Origin: an uncultured Kangiellaceae bacterium
Lineage (GTDB): Bacteria; Pseudomonadota; Gammaproteobacteria; Enterobacterales; Kangiellaceae
Assembly: GCA_905479925.1 (NCBI GenBank)
Contig: CAJQOL010000039.1
Location: 1 to 33,058, forward strand
Direction: 5' to 3'
Length of the DNA: 33,058 bases
The translations under genes and the position numbers were made by a program. Every line of letters starts with the position of its first letter. The first letter of the stretch is position 1. The notes under the pieces are model-generated. The model saw nothing but the letters and a program-made list of their open reading frames with translations. It was not told the origin of the DNA and did not search any database. Positions 1 to 5,725 of the stretch are shown here, one piece after another.

Positions 1-1197
1 TTCTAACTGGAAATAATCATCATCGGAATCTAAACCAGCAAAAAAGACTAATGCTTCTAAATCATAATCAAATACTTGGCCTTTTTTATCGGCTAACTTT
101 AAGAAGCGTTGATACAATTTATCTAATTCATAATCCTGATCGTTAAAGCCTAAATCACGCAAACGATGCTGTATTACGTGCCGCCCAGAACGAGAGGTTA
201 GGTTCAACTCATTAGTACTTAAACCAACCGTTTCCGGCGTCATGATCTCATAGGTATTTTGACTCTTAAGAACACCATCTTGGTGGATCCCCGAAGAGTG
301 GCTAAAAGCATTGCTACCAACAATCGCCTTATTTGATTGAATAGGCATATTGCATAAATTGGAGACCAATTGGCTAGTGCGGTGAATTTCCTTGGGGTTT
401 ACATTCGTCGTTAATCCTAACTTGGAATAGCGAGTATTTAGGATCATGACAATTTCTTCTAGTGAACAGTTTCCAGCGCGCTCTCCAATTCCATTAACCG
501 TGCACTCTACTTGCCGTGCACCCGCTTGAACCGCAGCGATAGAATTGGCTACCGACAAACCTAAATCATCATGGCAATGAACGGAAATAATCGCCTGGTC
601 AATATTGGGAACCTTATTAAACAACGATTCGATAATGCCGCCAAATTCCGACGGCAAGGTATAACCAACGGTATCGGGAATATTAATAGTTGAGGCGCCA
701 GCTCTGATTGCTTGCTCAACCATACGGCATAAGTCATCAATAGGCGTTCGACCTGCGTCTTCACAAGAAAATTCGACGTCATCGGTATAACGACGAGCAC
801 GTTTTACCGCTCGAACCGCCATGTTAACAACCTCATTAAAGCCTTTCTTCAATTTGTGTTCCACATGGATGGTTGAGGTGGCTATAAAGGTATGAATTCT
901 AAAAGCCTCTGCAATTTCAAGCGCTTCTCCGGCGGCATCAATATCGGCATCAATCGCTCTTGCTAGTCCGGCGACACGAGAATGTTTAACAGCCTTAGCG
1001 ATTGCTTTAACGGATTCAAAATCTCCCGGTGATGAAACAGGGAAACCCGCTTCAATAACATCAACCCCCAATCGCTCAAGCGCCAACGCGATTTGAAGCT
1101 TCTCGCGCTGAGACAGACTCGCCTGCAATGCTTGCTCGCCATCCCGTAAGGTAGTATCAAAAATAATCACCTTGTCATTGCGATTTACGTTAACCAT
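1..1197 (-). CDS. leuA: 2-isopropylmalate synthase, C-terminal part cut by window edge
   Basis: LeuA condenses acetyl-CoA with 2-oxoisovalerate in the first committed step of leucine synthesis. Translating the minus strand from 1197 gives 399 codons that stay open to the window edge; the family is usually about 510-560 residues, so the missing part would carry the rest of the linker and the leucine-sensing allosteric domain. Visible motifs are [10 protein letters not shown] (about residues 14-23), [10 protein letters not shown] (about 51-60), the metal-binding VHCHDDLG (about 206-213), NGIGERAGN and HSSGIHQDG (about 298-306). The ATG shares its first base with the leuB stop (TAATG), which indicates translational coupling. 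It is the last visible gene of a leuCDBA order, whereas E. coli has leuA first. Function is certain from the motifs; the C-terminus cannot be judged. Confidence 0.96.
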   Translation of the reverse strand, partial: MVNVNRNDKVIIFDTTLRDGEQALQASLSQREKLQIALALERLGVDVIEAGFPVSSPGDFESVKAIAKAVKHSRVAGLARAIDADIDAAGEALEIAEAFRIHTFIATSTIHVEHKLKKGFNEVVNMAVRAVKRARRYTDDVEFSCEDAGRTPIDDLCRMVEQAIRAGASTINIPDTVGYTLPSEFGGIIESLFNKVPNIDQAIISVHCHDDLGLSVANSIAAVQAGARQVECTVNGIGERAGNCSLEEIVMILNTRYSKLGLTTNVNPKEIHRTSQLVSNLCNMPIQSNKAIVGSNAFSHSSGIHQDGVLKSQNTYEIMTPETVGLSTNELNLTSRSGRHVIQHRLRDLGFNDQDYELDKLYQRFLKLADKKGQVFDYDLEALVFFAGLDSDDDYFQLE

Positions 1198-2339
1198 TAT
1201 GCTTCTCCCGCACAGGCAACTTGTGGCGATTGCTCAACAGGTTTAACCAAAGGTTGGTTCCTAGCTGAACGCGAGCTATCGATTGAACCAACAATTTTTG
1301 TAAGATTATCCGCTACCGTCTGAATAACTTGCTGGGTGGTGACTTGGCTATAAGGTTTCAAGTCGACGGTTAATACGCCATTTTCTATCGAAGCGGATAC
1401 CGCCTGCTCCAAACTATCCGCTTCAGTGGAAAGCTTTAACCAGCGCAACATCATTGCTATGCTCAAAATAGTCGCATAGGGATTAGCAATACCTTGACCG
1501 GCAATATCGGGCGCTGAACCATGAATTGGTTCAAATAGACCATAACGACTTCCAACTGAAGACGACGCCAGTAACCCCATCGATCCTGCAAGAACACTTG
1601 CTTCATCTGACAGGATGTCACCAAACATGTTTTCCGTTAGAACAACATCAAATTCCGAAGGGGTTTGGATTAGTTTCATCGCACATGAGTCAACCAATTG
1701 ATGATGCAGTTCAACCTCTGGATACTCTTGCTCTCCAATTCGCGTGACTACCTCACGCCATAGTTTAGAGGACTCTAATACATTGGCTTTATCAACGGAT
1801 GTCAATTTTCTATTACGCTGCTTGGCTAGCTCAAACCCTACCCGTGCAATTCGTTGCACTTCATTAATGCTATAACGACATTCGTCACTGGCAAAATTAG
1901 CTTCGCGATTTTTTTTACCAAAATAAATACCACCCGTTAACTCTCTAACAACAATAAAATCTGTTCCTTCGAGGATCTCTGGTTTTAACGGTGAAAACGG
2001 CTTTAATGTTTCATAAACCGTTAGCGGCCTGATATTGGCGAAGACTTCCAGTTCAGAACGAAGTTTTAATAGACCTTGTTCCGGGCGAATATCACCGTCA
2101 TCCCATTTAGGACCGCCAATTGCTGCTAAAAAAACTGCATCGGCATTTTTGCATGCTTGCAGTGTTTCCGAGGGTAGCGCTTGTCCGCAAGAGTCAATTG
2201 CTGCGCCACCAATTAGGTGCTCATTTAATTGGAATTCGTGTCCAAACAACTCACCGATTTTTCTCAAAATTACCGGAACTGCAGCTGAGACCTCGGGACC
2301 AATACCATCTCCAGGCAAGCTAACTATATTAAAATTCAT
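1197..2339 (-). CDS. leuB: 3-isopropylmalate dehydrogenase
   Basis: LeuB oxidatively decarboxylates 3-isopropylmalate with NAD in the third leucine step, in the cytoplasm as a dimer. The 380-residue protein shows the family landmarks: [10 protein letters not shown] near the N-terminus, AAIGGPKWD, the substrate-binding [22 protein letters not shown], and the metal/NAD region [21 protein letters not shown] followed by [14 protein letters not shown]. The start ATG overlaps the leuD stop as ATGA, and the stop overlaps leuA, so leuD-leuB-leuA are tightly coupled. The E. coli enzyme has 363 residues; here the last roughly 25-28 residues form a hydrophilic tail ([10 protein letters not shown] and onward, ending ACAGEA) that I do not recognise as part of the fold. 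Confidence 0.97.
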   Translation of the reverse strand: MNFNIVSLPGDGIGPEVSAAVPVILRKIGELFGHEFQLNEHLIGGAAIDSCGQALPSETLQACKNADAVFLAAIGGPKWDDGDIRPEQGLLKLRSELEVFANIRPLTVYETLKPFSPLKPEILEGTDFIVVRELTGGIYFGKKNREANFASDECRYSINEVQRIARVGFELAKQRNRKLTSVDKANVLESSKLWREVVTRIGEQEYPEVELHHQLVDSCAMKLIQTPSEFDVVLTENMFGDILSDEASVLAGSMGLLASSSVGSRYGLFEPIHGSAPDIAGQGIANPYATILSIAMMLRWLKLSTEADSLEQAVSASIENGVLTVDLKPYSQVTTQQVIQTVADNLTKIVGSIDSSRSARNQPLVKPVEQSPQVACAGEA

Positions 2340-2935
2340 ACATATTCCTTAGCATTGATTTGTTTATTAGTATCTATTTCGTATTGCTTAATTTGATCCA
2401 GTTGTTCGACTAAAAAGTCCAACTGTTCTAATCCATTAAGTAGACAATATTTAGCAAAGGGTTCAATCTCGAAACTGAAGGATTGACCATCGCAGCTGAT
2501 AGTTTGTTGCTGTAAATCAACCGTAATTGCAGTACCGTGGCTAGCCAATAAAAAATCGTGCTTGTCATGACCGAGTTGGATGGGTAACAAGCCATTTTTA
2601 AACGCATTGTTAGCAAATATGTCAGCAATTGAAGAGCTGATAACTACTTCAATACCGTAATCAAGTATGGCCCATGGAGCATGCTCGCGAGACGAACCAC
2701 AACCAAAGTTGTCGCCGGCAACTAGCACCTTGGCATTTTTAGAACTTGGATGATTGAGAATAAAACTTTCGTTATTCGAGCCATCTTCGTGGTAACGCCA
2801 GTCCGAAAACAAGTGTTTACCTAGCCCGGATTTATTGGTGATCTTTAAATGGTCCGAACCAATTATTTGGTCGGTATCAATATTGTCAATGTTCAACACC
2901 GAAACGGTGGATTGTATTTTATTAAATTTATTCAT
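2336..2935 (-). CDS. leuD: 3-isopropylmalate dehydratase small subunit
   Basis: LeuD is the small (swivel-domain) subunit of isopropylmalate isomerase and works with LeuC. Motifs are NIDTDQIIGSDHL near the N-terminus, HLFSDWRY, and the substrate-loop region GDNFGCGSSREHAPWA. The frame is open upstream to 3016, but alignment with E. coli LeuD (about 21 residues before DTD) favours the ATG at 2935, giving 199 residues; an in-frame ATG at 2950 is an alternative. Neither has a strong Shine-Dalgarno sequence. The stop overlaps leuB by four bases. A gene-free stretch of about 319 bp separates leuD from leuC, unusual for two subunits of one enzyme. Confidence 0.94.
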   Translation of the reverse strand: MNKFNKIQSTVSVLNIDNIDTDQIIGSDHLKITNKSGLGKHLFSDWRYHEDGSNNESFILNHPSSKNAKVLVAGDNFGCGSSREHAPWAILDYGIEVVISSSIADIFANNAFKNGLLPIQLGHDKHDFLLASHGTAITVDLQQQTISCDGQSFSFEIEPFAKYCLLNGLEQLDFLVEQLDQIKQYEIDTNKQINAKEYV

Positions 2936-3254
2936 TTTAAAATTTTTCATCTTAATTAACCGAGTAATATTCTTACCAGAGTCTGCCCCGTGAAACGTTT
3001 TGGGTACAGAGCTCACTGAGAATACTGAGTAAAATAAACTATCAATTGATAGCTTGATTCTATGTAAAACAACTTATCAACAAAGCACCTGTAATTAGCC
3101 GTATCGAAAACATTTACAATAGGCTCCAAACCAAGAGCTCACGCTAGTCATTAGAGCCACTAGTCATACCACTAAACTCTTGAGATTTTCATCTCTGTGT
3201 TCTTTGTGAACTCTGTGGTAAAATTTCTTGAGTCTCTTTTTTTGACCTTGCCTT
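2936..3254. other. Gene-free gap between leuC and leuD
   Basis: About 319 bp lie between the leuC stop and the chosen leuD start; 238 bp if the longest leuD frame were used. No convincing ORF is visible. The stretch contains the repeat CTAGTCAT twice (near 3144 and 3164) and a three-unit 9-bp repeat at 3193-3219. No clear rho-independent terminator for leuC is seen on the minus strand, so readthrough into leuD is plausible. Confidence 0.6.
3193..3219. repeat. Three-unit 9-bp degenerate repeat (CTCTGTG type)
   Basis: Three consecutive 9-bp units can be read: CTCTGTGTT, CTTTGTGAA, CTCTGTGGT. On the minus strand this is the motif ACCACAGAG...CACAGAG, which from memory recurs between genes in many unrelated bacterial genomes. 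Whether it is dispersed in this genome cannot be seen from this window. Confidence 0.5.
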
Positions 3255-4640
3255 TTACAAATAATCCCGAGGATCAACCACTTTTCCACTTACCGCCGCC
3301 GCTGCGGCCGTTAAAGGGCTTGCTAACATAGTCCGTCCGCCTTTACCTTGGCGCCCTTCAAAATTACGATTGCTAGTGCTTACACAAAATTGTTTATCTT
3401 GGATAATGTCACCGTTCATTCCCAAACACATTGAGCACCCCGGCTCTCGCCATTCTGCATTGGCTTGGATAAAGATATCGGCGATGCCTTCTTTTTCCGC
3501 CAGTTTTTTTATTTCGTGAGAGCCTGGAACAATGAGTGTTCTAACGTTTTCTGCGACTTTTCTATTACTAAAGATCTTAGCCGCATCACGTAAATCACTT
3601 AATCGTGAGTTTGTACAACTGCCTATGAAGACAACATCAACCGGCTGACCGACTAATTTCTGCTGCTCTTCAAAGCCCATATAATTCAAAGCTTGACGCT
3701 CTCCTTTACTGGGTATTAACTCACCAACTTTTATTCCCATTTGTGGGTTGGTGCCGTAGGTAATCATTGGTTCTACCTGACTAGCATCAATTGAGATATG
3801 TCGGTCATATTTGGCGCCGGGGTCGGTAAACAATTGTCCCCAATCTTTGACCGCTGCTATCCACTGCTCGCCTTTTGGTGCGAATTCTCTATTTTTGAGG
3901 TAATTGAAAGTTTTCTGATCAGGAGCCATCATGCCCGCTTTGGCACCCGCTTCAATTGACATATTGCAGATTGTCATGCGTTCATCCATTGAAAGCTCGT
4001 CAACGGTCGTGCCATAGTATTCAATCACATGCCCAGTCGCACCGCCTATACCAATCTTACGAATAATCGCCAAGATAATATCTTTTGCCGATACGCCGTT
4101 TTTTAGTTCGCCATTAATTTCAATACCGAATGTTTTCGGTTTCCTTTGTAATATGCACTGAGTCGCAAAGGTAAAACCAACTTCGCTAGTTCCAATACCA
4201 AAAGCGAGCGCACCAAACGCGCCATGGGTACTGGTATGGCTATCACCACAAACAATGGTTTGTCCTGGCTGCGTAATGCCTCGTTCGGGGCCAATGACAT
4301 GCACGATCCCCTGTTTTGAATCACCTAGCTCGTAAAGCGGCACAGAAAACTCATCGCAGTTTTTCTTTAGTTGCTCGACTTGCTTCTTTTCCTGCTCACC
4401 AAAAAAGGTGTACTCTCCATTTGATTTTGGTTTAGTGGTCGGCGTTGAGTGATCGCAAGTAGCAAAGGTTCTATCTGGTCGCCTCAAGGTCAATCGTTTA
4501 TCACGCAACATTTGAAACGCCTGTGGCGATGTCACCTCATGAATTAAATGCGTATCAATATATAGAACGGCCGGTTTCTCTTGCGTCTCTTGAGAAACTA
4601 AATGCCGTTGCCAGACCTTTTCAAATAAAGTAGCTACCAT
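3255..4640 (-). CDS. leuC: 3-isopropylmalate dehydratase large subunit
   Basis: LeuC is the aconitase-family large subunit that, with LeuD, isomerises 2- to 3-isopropylmalate through a [4Fe-4S] cluster. The 461-residue product has the usual length. It begins like E. coli LeuC (TLFEKVW ... [16 protein letters not shown]) and shows [24 protein letters not shown], and the three cluster cysteines at residues 342 ([11 protein letters not shown]), 402 and 405 ([11 protein letters not shown]). Its ATG lies inside the last codons of a 61-aa small ORF (overlap ATGGTAG). Its own Shine-Dalgarno sequence is poor, so translation probably depends on that upstream ORF. It is the first enzyme gene after the leu attenuator. 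Confidence 0.97.
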   Translation of the reverse strand: MVATLFEKVWQRHLVSQETQEKPAVLYIDTHLIHEVTSPQAFQMLRDKRLTLRRPDRTFATCDHSTPTTKPKSNGEYTFFGEQEKKQVEQLKKNCDEFSVPLYELGDSKQGIVHVIGPERGITQPGQTIVCGDSHTSTHGAFGALAFGIGTSEVGFTFATQCILQRKPKTFGIEINGELKNGVSAKDIILAIIRKIGIGGATGHVIEYYGTTVDELSMDERMTICNMSIEAGAKAGMMAPDQKTFNYLKNREFAPKGEQWIAAVKDWGQLFTDPGAKYDRHISIDASQVEPMITYGTNPQMGIKVGELIPSKGERQALNYMGFEEQQKLVGQPVDVVFIGSCTNSRLSDLRDAAKIFSNRKVAENVRTLIVPGSHEIKKLAEKEGIADIFIQANAEWREPGCSMCLGMNGDIIQDKQFCVSTSNRNFEGRQGKGGRTMLASPLTAAAAAVSGKVVDPRDYL

Positions 4641-4819
4641 CGTCCACGACTCATAAAACCTTTAGGCTCAAATTCAAACACATTAACATGACAAGATTGT
4701 GCTGTTTCTCTATTTGAACCGGAAACCTGTTGATCGTTAACATAATTGTCAGTATGAAAAGGTTTATGGGTATTACCTTTCATTGTTGTGGTATGCATCA
4801 TTTTTTGATTAGTCGTCAT
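4634..4819 (-). CDS. 61-aa small ORF coupled to leuC, no leucine or isoleucine
   Basis: I do not recognise this small protein. Reading starts at an ATG preceded six bases earlier by a strong ribosome binding site (AAGGAGT), much better than that of leuC. The stop TAG overlaps the leuC start (ATGGTAG). The product is hydrophilic, rich in Thr, Asn, His and Met (begins [15 protein letters not shown], ends FMSRGRW), with one Cys and no membrane segment. It contains no leucine and no isoleucine, although it lies between the leu attenuator and leuC. That composition would let ribosomes cross it under branched-chain amino acid starvation and deliver them to leuC; this is an inference. A TTG start at 4870 would extend it by 17 residues but lacks a binding site. 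It could be a functional small protein or only a translational ramp. Confidence 0.6.
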   Translation of the reverse strand: MTTNQKMMHTTTMKGNTHKPFHTDNYVNDQQVSGSNRETAQSCHVNVFEFEPKGFMSRGRW

Positions 4820-4882
4820 GGCGGACTCCTTAGTTTTGGCTTGTGTGAAATAACTATTCAATCGATTCAATAACGTTAAGGC

Positions 4883-4919
4883 AAAAAAAAACCCCGAAGC
4901 GTTGGTACGTTTCGGGGTT
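4883..4919 (-). terminator. leu attenuator, rho-independent terminator
   Basis: On the minus strand, AACCCCGAA pairs with TTCGGGGTT; the stem continues by CG/CG after one A-C mismatch, and nine T residues follow. It lies 35 bases after the stop codon of a branched-chain-rich leader peptide and upstream of leuC, the classic attenuator position. Its 5' arm also takes part in a competing antiterminator. Confidence 0.88.
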
Positions 4920-4960
4920 CCTAGTATTTTGCTTTTCTGTTAGCGTCGCAAAATCACCCC
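4914..4960 (-). promoter_or_regulatory. leu antiterminator helix competing with the terminator
   Basis: In the minus-strand RNA the segment GGGGTGATTTTGC (plus positions 4948-4960), which overlaps the leader stop codon, can pair as ATTTTGC with GCAAAAT (4926-4932) and as GGGGT with ACCCC (4914-4918). The latter bases belong to the 5' arm of the terminator stem, so the two structures exclude each other. A ribosome reaching the leader stop would cover the first arm and permit termination; a ribosome stalled on the Val/Ile/Leu codons upstream would leave it free. The pairing is visible; the mechanism is inferred from known attenuators. Confidence 0.7.
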
Positions 4961-5016
4961 ATCGGTAAACCGAGGAGGACAATAATAATAACTGCTGCGC
5001 TGTTTAATCTGTTCAT
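4954..5016 (-). CDS. leuL: leu operon leader (attenuator) peptide, 20 aa
   Basis: A 20-codon ORF (MNRLNSAAVIIIVLLGLPMG) sits 35 bases upstream of a strong terminator and ahead of leuC. Codons 9-17 read Val-Ile-Ile-Ile-Val-Leu-Leu-Gly-Leu, an unbroken run of branched-chain control codons, which is typical of leu/ilv leader peptides (E. coli LeuL has four consecutive Leu; IlvL has Ile/Val/Leu). Here the control run mixes all three, implying that shortage of any branched-chain aminoacyl-tRNA could relieve termination. A Shine-Dalgarno match is weak, and another tiny ORF ends nine bases upstream in the same frame. The symbol is by analogy of role, not by sequence homology. Confidence 0.8.
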   Translation of the reverse strand: MNRLNSAAVIIIVLLGLPMG

Positions 5017-5025
5017 GATTCAAAC

Positions 5026-5082
5026 TTAGTCGTTTTTTTGAGTAACTACAAGTCCATATAACTTTTTGATATCGATTTTCAT
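5026..5082 (-). CDS. possible 18-aa upstream leader ORF
   Basis: This tiny ORF (MKIDIKKLYGLVVTQKND) is preceded by the Shine-Dalgarno-like AGAAGAG six bases before its ATG, better placed than the site for the leu leader peptide. Its TAA stop is nine bases before the leader ATG and in the same frame. It carries two Leu, two Val and two Ile, not a clustered control run. It may feed ribosomes to the leader by re-initiation, or be chance. Confidence 0.3.
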   Translation of the reverse strand: MKIDIKKLYGLVVTQKND

Positions 5083-5103
5083 TAGATTCTCTTCTGTAGC
5101 AGT

Positions 5104-5131
5104 TATTCTAGCTGCAGCCAATATTCTAGCT
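5104..5131. repeat. 10-bp direct repeat upstream of the leu leader
   Basis: TATTCTAGCT occurs at 5104-5113 and again at 5122-5131, 18 bp apart, just upstream of the leu leader ORFs in the likely promoter zone. Two turns of helix would separate binding faces by slightly under 21 bp, so this may be an activator or repressor site, or simply a short duplication. I could not place a convincing -35/-10 pair for leu. Confidence 0.35.
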
Positions 5132-5309
5132 ACTCATAAATAAAATGATATCCGCTAGATGCCATTACCTGAATCACAATATCTCAAAGGTCGGAATTTC
5201 GTATATAACCAAAAACTATGGGCTTATTGTCGACAGTAATTGACAATCATAGTTACGAGAGTCAAAGTAGCTTCAATAGATGTCGAGACTTAAAGGATAT
5301 GAGTCTTTC

Positions 5310-5379
5310 TTGAACCATGGATAATTTATTGAAGCATGGATATTTTTTGGTTCATGGATGTTTTTTGGTTCATAGATAT
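5310..5379. repeat. Four imperfect 18-19 bp tandem units between leu and thr leaders
   Basis: The core CATGGAT is found at 5316-5322, 5335-5341 and 5353-5359, and CATAGAT at 5371-5377, giving spacings of 19, 18 and 18 bp. Flanking bases are also partly shared (TTGAA or TGGTT before the core, A/T tracts after it). The array sits in the shared regulatory region of the two divergent operons. Function is unknown. Confidence 0.55.
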
Positions 5380-5533
5380 AGGGTTTTGCATCGAAGGAAA
5401 ATTGAATGTTTGAATTGAAACATATTTATCCATAATGTTTATCATCGATGAATAGAACTGAACTTCGAATAGAACTAAACCGCGAAAAAGACTGAATCAA
5501 TAACTGAATTAAGAAAGGTTAGAAAGCAATAAC

Positions 5534-5641
5534 ATGAACTTCTTAGAGCTATTTACAAACACATCAGGGGATACAACGATTATCATCGGTACGATGAGAA
5601 TGATGCGTACCTCAATGATTAATAGGAAGTTCACCGGCTAA
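5534..5641 (+). CDS. thrL: thr operon leader (attenuator) peptide, 35 aa
   Basis: A 35-codon ORF (start MNFLELFTNTSGD) ends 21 bases before a strong terminator and 84 bases before thrA. Codons 14-20 read Thr-Thr-Ile-Ile-Ile-Gly-Thr, the expected Thr/Ile control codons of a thr attenuator. Codons 21-28 read Met-Arg-Met-Met-Arg-Thr-Ser-Met, a methionine cluster that I do not know from the E. coli ThrL. In total there are seven Thr, four Ile and five Met residues. Since ThrA makes homoserine, the precursor of Thr, Ile and Met, sensing all three would be logical; this is inference. The binding site is weak (AGAAAG eight bases upstream). The symbol is by role. Confidence 0.8.
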   Translation: MNFLELFTNTSGDTTIIIGTMRMMRTSMINRKFTG

Positions 5642-5676
5642 CGCATAATAACAACAAATAGCAAAAGCCCGTGAGT
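5588..5676 (+). promoter_or_regulatory. thr leader alternative RNA helices (pause hairpin and antiterminator)
   Basis: Two helices are visible. GGTACG (5588-5593) pairs perfectly with CGTACC (5606-5611), with the Met codons in the loop; this resembles a pause hairpin. GTTCACCGGCT (5629-5639), overlapping the leader stop codon, pairs with AGCCCGTGAGT (5666-5676) in ten of eleven positions (two of them G-U, one C-C mismatch). The second arm contains the 5' half of the terminator, so the helices are mutually exclusive. This is the same three-segment logic as in the leu leader. Pairing is read by eye, not folded by program. Confidence 0.62.
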
Positions 5677-5698
5677 TACAAACTGCGGGCTTTTTTTT
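5663..5698 (+). terminator. thr attenuator, rho-independent terminator
   Basis: AAAAGCCCG pairs with CGGGCTTTT, with a further inner helix AGTT/AACT around an ACA loop, and a run of eight T follows the outer GC stem. It lies between the Thr/Ile leader peptide and thrA and so is an attenuator, not an operon end. Confidence 0.88.
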
Positions 5699-5725
5699 GC
5701 ATCAATTTTAATAGAGCATTTTACA

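Noticed and set aside
2336..3016. Longest leuD frame starting at 3016
   Set aside because: The extra 27 residues do not match the LeuD family start, and the homologous N-terminus begins at the ATG at 2935 (or 2950).
5041..5200. A sigma-70 promoter for the leu operon
   Set aside because: TAGAAT-like hexamers are present, but none has a convincing -35 element at 16-18 bp, so I do not report one.
5401..5530. A sigma-70 promoter for the thr operon
   Set aside because: TTGAAT or TTGAAA near 5412-5420 pairs only with poor -10 hexamers (TAATGT, TTTATC). GAATAGAACT is duplicated at 5450 and 5467, but too little supports a firm call.
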